Part shown: piece by piece, positions 7,741 to 10,046 of the stretch
Layout: every line of letters begins with the position of its first letter
How positions within the stretch are numbered: position 1 is the stretch's first letter
Source: Pseudomonadota bacterium
GTDB lineage: Bacteria; Pseudomonadota; Alphaproteobacteria; Rhizobiales; Rhizobiaceae
Reading direction: 5' to 3'
DNA: 10,046 nucleotides
Assembly: GCA_023433855.1 (NCBI GenBank)
Contig: JAEYTV010000484.1
Coordinates: forward strand, 1-10,046
Notes under the pieces: model-generated
Seen by the model: the letters and a program-made list of their open reading frames with translations, nothing else
Told to the model about the DNA's origin: nothing
The model's database searches: none
Position numbers and translations under genes: made by a program

Positions 7741-9147
7741 TCAGCTTCCCCTTCCGGTTTGGATCAACATCGTGATGCCTTCCAGAGCCGCGACGTGGCC
7801 GACGAAGGCATCGCCGCGAACCTCGAAGTTCTTGAACTGATCGAAGCTGGCACAGGCGGGCGACAGCATCACCGCAGACGGCGCCGGGTCCGTGGCGGCA
7901 TCCGCAGCCGCGTGAGCCACGGCCTTTTCGAGCGTACCGGATATCTCGTACGGCACCTGCTCACCAAGCGCCGCTGCGAATGCAGGCGCTGCCTCTCCGA
8001 TCAGATAAGCTTTGACGATATGCGACAAGAGTGGAGCGAGGCTTGCGATCCCGCCTTCCTTCGGCAGGCCACCCGCGATCCAGTAGATGCGGTGGTAGCT
8101 CGAGAGCGCCGGAGCTGCCGCGTCGGCATTCGTCGCCTTCGAGTCATTGACGAATACCACTTTGCCGCGCCGGCCAACCGGCTGCATGCGATGGTCGAGC
8201 CCGGCAAACGATTTCAGCGCCGTGCGAATCTCGTCTCTTGACACTCCCACGGCGAGACACGCGGCAATGGCGGCGGCAGCGTTCTGGGCATTGTGGCTAC
8301 CCTTCAGCGTCTCGATCCCGTCAAGATCGATGAGGGGTGAGATCGCCCCCCCCTGCGCTTCCATGATCCTGGTGCCTTCCGCGAACAACCCATTGGCCAC
8401 GATACTCCGCTTGGAGATGCGTTTCACGGCGACACCGGCTCTTTCGACCCCGTCTGCGATCAGGGCACTGTGGGAGTCGTCCACGCCGATGACAGCGGTC
8501 TCGCTGCCCGCAACGAGCCGTTCCTTCACATCTGCATAGTGCTGCATGGTGCCGTGACGGTCGAGATGGTCCGGTGTCAGGTTGAGCAGGATGCCCGCCG
8601 TCGGGTTGAGCGTCGGTGCAAGATCGATCTGGTAGGACGAGCACTCAACGACGAAATACCGCTCCGGCTTGGGCGGGTCGAGGGTGAGGACGGCGGTACC
8701 GATATTTCCGCCGAGTTGCGTGTCGCGCCCGCTTGAACGCAGGATATGGGCGATCAGCGCCGTGGTGGTGGATTTTCCGTTGGTGCCGGTGATCGCCACG
8801 AACGGGCAATCCGGCGCATGAGCGCGACGCTCGCGGACGAAAAGCTCGACATCGCCGATGATCTCCACTCCCGCAGCACGGGCGAGATCCACGCTCCAAT
8901 GGGGCTTCGGATGGGTGAGAGGCACGCCGGGCGACAGCACGAAGGCGGCCTGACCGGTCCAGTCTATGGCCCGCAGGTCAGAGGTTTGAATGCCCGCAGC
9001 CGCCGCGCTGGCCACGCTGTCGGGGTTGTCATCCCAGGCAACGACCCTTGCGCCACCCGCCACCAATGCCTTGGCAGTTGCAAGTCCCGACCCGCCAAGG
9101 CCGAAAAGTGCGATCTGCTTGCCCTTGAAGGTGGTGACCGGGATCAT
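7741..9147 (-). CDS. murD: UDP-N-acetylmuramoyl-L-alanine--D-glutamate ligase
   Basis: MurD is the Mur ligase that adds D-Glu to UDP-MurNAc-L-Ala with ATP. It has 468 residues. The N-terminal uridine-binding domain has [16 protein letters not shown] (13-28) and LSPGVPL (71-77); the central domain has the P-loop GTNGKSTTT (121-129), ECSSYQ (168-173) and [11 protein letters not shown] (189-199), with Lys208 where the carbamylated lysine is expected; [10 protein letters not shown] (284-293) follows; the C-terminal domain has HRMQ (319-322), [10 protein letters not shown] (334-343) and [14 protein letters not shown] (428-441), a MurD signature. The ATG is 4 bases after the mraY stop, and GGTGA with 4-base spacing serves as ribosome site. 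One run of eight G (8346-8353) lies in codons 265-268; the frame is intact. Confidence 0.98.
   Translation of the reverse strand: MIPVTTFKGKQIALFGLGGSGLATAKALVAGGARVVAWDDNPDSVASAAAAGIQTSDLRAIDWTGQAAFVLSPGVPLTHPKPHWSVDLARAAGVEIIGDVELFVRERRAHAPDCPFVAITGTNGKSTTTALIAHILRSSGRDTQLGGNIGTAVLTLDPPKPERYFVVECSSYQIDLAPTLNPTAGILLNLTPDHLDRHGTMQHYADVKERLVAGSETAVIGVDDSHSALIADGVERAGVAVKRISKRSIVANGLFAEGTRIMEAQGGAISPLIDLDGIETLKGSHNAQNAAAAIAACLAVGVSRDEIRTALKSFAGLDHRMQPVGRRGKVVFVNDSKATNADAAAPALSSYHRIYWIAGGLPKEGGIASLAPLLSHIVKAYLIGEAAPAFAAALGEQVPYEISGTLEKAVAHAAADAATDPAPSAVMLSPACASFDQFKNFEVRGDAFVGHVAALEGITMLIQTGRGS
8346..8353 (-). repeat. Homopolymer of eight G in the murD coding strand
   Basis: Eight C on the plus strand, encoding the Gln-Gly-Gly-Ala stretch of MurD. 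A gain or loss of one base would destroy this essential gene, so the run is more likely a sequencing and slippage hot spot than a switch. Confidence 0.8.
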
Positions 9148-9151
9148 CTCT

Positions 9152-10046
9152 TCACCGCAACTTCAGGGTTGAAAGGCCGAGCATTGCCAGTCCCACGGCG
9201 ATGATCCAGAAGCGGATGACTACCTGACTCTCCGTCCAACCGAGCTTCTCGAATTGATGGTGGATCGGCGCCATCAAGAACACCCGCCTTCCCGTCATCT
9301 TGAAGAATCCGACCTGGATGATCACCGAGAGCGTCTCCATGACGAAAAGTCCGCCGATGATCGCCATGACGATCTCGTGTTTGGTCGCCACCGCAACCGA
9401 ACCGATCAGCCCGCCGAGCGCCAGGGATCCGGTGTCCCCCATGAAAATTGCGGCCGGCGGCGCGTTGAACCACAGGAAGCCGAGACCCGCGCCGATGACC
9501 GCTCCGAGGATGACCGCCAGCTCGCCGGTGCCGGGCACGAAGTTGATCTGCAGGTAGTTGGCAAACACCGCATTGCCCGACAAATAGGCGATCACCCCGA
9601 AGGAAACGGCAGCGATCATGACCGGCACGATCGCCAGGCCGTCGAGGCCGTCGGTGAGGTTGACGGCATTGCCCGCCGCAACGATCACGAAGGCCCCGAA
9701 CAGAACGAAAAAGATCCCGAGGTTGACAAGCAGATCCTTGAAGAACGGGAAGGCGATGGAACTGCCGAGTGCCGGGTTGCTGGAGGATCCCGTGGCGAGC
9801 GCCATGCGCATCATGAAAAAGGTTGCGATGGCGGCAATAACGAACTCGATGCCGAGCCTCGCCTTGCCGGAAAACCCCTTGTCCGTCTGCTTTGTGACCT
9901 TGAGGTAGTCGTCGTAGAAGCCGATTGCGCCGAAGCCGAGTGTCACCAGCAGCGTGGCCACCACGTAGATGTTGGAAAGGTCGGCCCAGAGCAGTGATCC
10001 ACCGATGATGCCGGCAAGAATCATCAGCCCCCCCATGGTCGGGGTG
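9152..10046 (-). CDS. mraY: Phospho-N-acetylmuramoyl-pentapeptide-transferase (5' end outside window)
   Basis: MraY moves phospho-MurNAc-pentapeptide from UDP to undecaprenyl phosphate in the inner membrane, making lipid I. The window holds 297 codons, starting inside the conserved TPTMGG motif; about the first 70 residues of a protein of about 366 are missing. Counting from the first full codon, the motifs are TPTMGG (1-6), DDYLK (45-49) with the paired Asp of the Mg site, [13 protein letters not shown] (126-138), [12 protein letters not shown] (201-212) with the third catalytic Asp (204), and [12 protein letters not shown] (259-270). Most of the rest is hydrophobic, in line with a protein of ten membrane segments. 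The HHH motif of E. coli MraY reads HHQ here. The ATG at 10036 that opens the visible frame is an internal Met, not the start. murD follows after 4 bases. Confidence 0.97.
   Translation of the reverse strand, partial: TPTMGGLMILAGIIGGSLLWADLSNIYVVATLLVTLGFGAIGFYDDYLKVTKQTDKGFSGKARLGIEFVIAAIATFFMMRMALATGSSSNPALGSSIAFPFFKDLLVNLGIFFVLFGAFVIVAAGNAVNLTDGLDGLAIVPVMIAAVSFGVIAYLSGNAVFANYLQINFVPGTGELAVILGAVIGAGLGFLWFNAPPAAIFMGDTGSLALGGLIGSVAVATKHEIVMAIIGGLFVMETLSVIIQVGFFKMTGRRVFLMAPIHHQFEKLGWTESQVVIRFWIIAVGLAMLGLSTLKLR

Noticed and set aside
10028..10034. Run of seven C (G7 in mraY) as a possible slippage site
   Set aside because: It encodes the conserved TMGGL motif, so the run is explained by codon choice; the frame is intact.
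1..10046. Mobile elements, CRISPR arrays, tRNA or rRNA genes, or an accessory system
   Set aside because: Nine conserved dcw genes fill nearly the whole window, and the sole gap is too short and shows only regulatory signals. No direct-repeat array or transposase was seen.

Overview
The window is a minus-strand segment of the division and cell wall (dcw) cluster of an alphaproteobacterium. Protein sequences that I recognise (FtsA opening [20 protein letters not shown], MurB opening [10 protein letters not shown] and ending PGREVKPF, MraY ending STLKLR), the high GC content and the gene order mraY-murD-ftsW-murG-murC-murB-ddlB-ftsQ-ftsA all point to Rhizobiaceae (Rhizobium, Agrobacterium or Sinorhizobium group). 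The genus is an inference from remembered homologues; no search was run.

Layout, in the direction of transcription (right to left). mraY enters from the right edge without its first roughly 70 codons. It is followed by murD, ftsW, murG, murC and murB, packed with gaps of 2 to 9 bases or a 4-base ATGA overlap. After murB there is the only real intergenic gap of the window (2787-3060, 274 bases). It holds one strong intrinsic terminator just after murB, a second terminator-like hairpin about 50 bases further on, one GANTC methylation site, a near-consensus CtrA-type box inside an inverted repeat, and a 16-bp perfect palindrome. Then a second tightly overlapped group starts: ddlB, ftsQ and ftsA. 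ftsA runs off the left edge; ftsZ would be expected next.

Function. The right-hand group covers most of the cytoplasmic and membrane steps of peptidoglycan precursor synthesis: MurB, MurC and MurD build the UDP-MurNAc-peptide, MraY makes lipid I, MurG makes lipid II, and FtsW is the SEDS polymerase at the septum. The left-hand group supplies the D-Ala-D-Ala dipeptide (DdlB) and two divisome proteins: FtsQ, which works with FtsB and FtsL, and FtsA, which tethers FtsZ to the membrane. The terminator plus regulatory gap suggests that ddlB-ftsQ-ftsA can be transcribed apart from the upstream mur genes.

This is mostly a conserved housekeeping region. I see no mobile element, CRISPR array, tRNA or rRNA, and no new gene system. 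The points worth a second look are the murB-ddlB control region, a Gln in place of the third His of the MraY HHH motif, and the TTG start of ftsA within a TTGA overlap.
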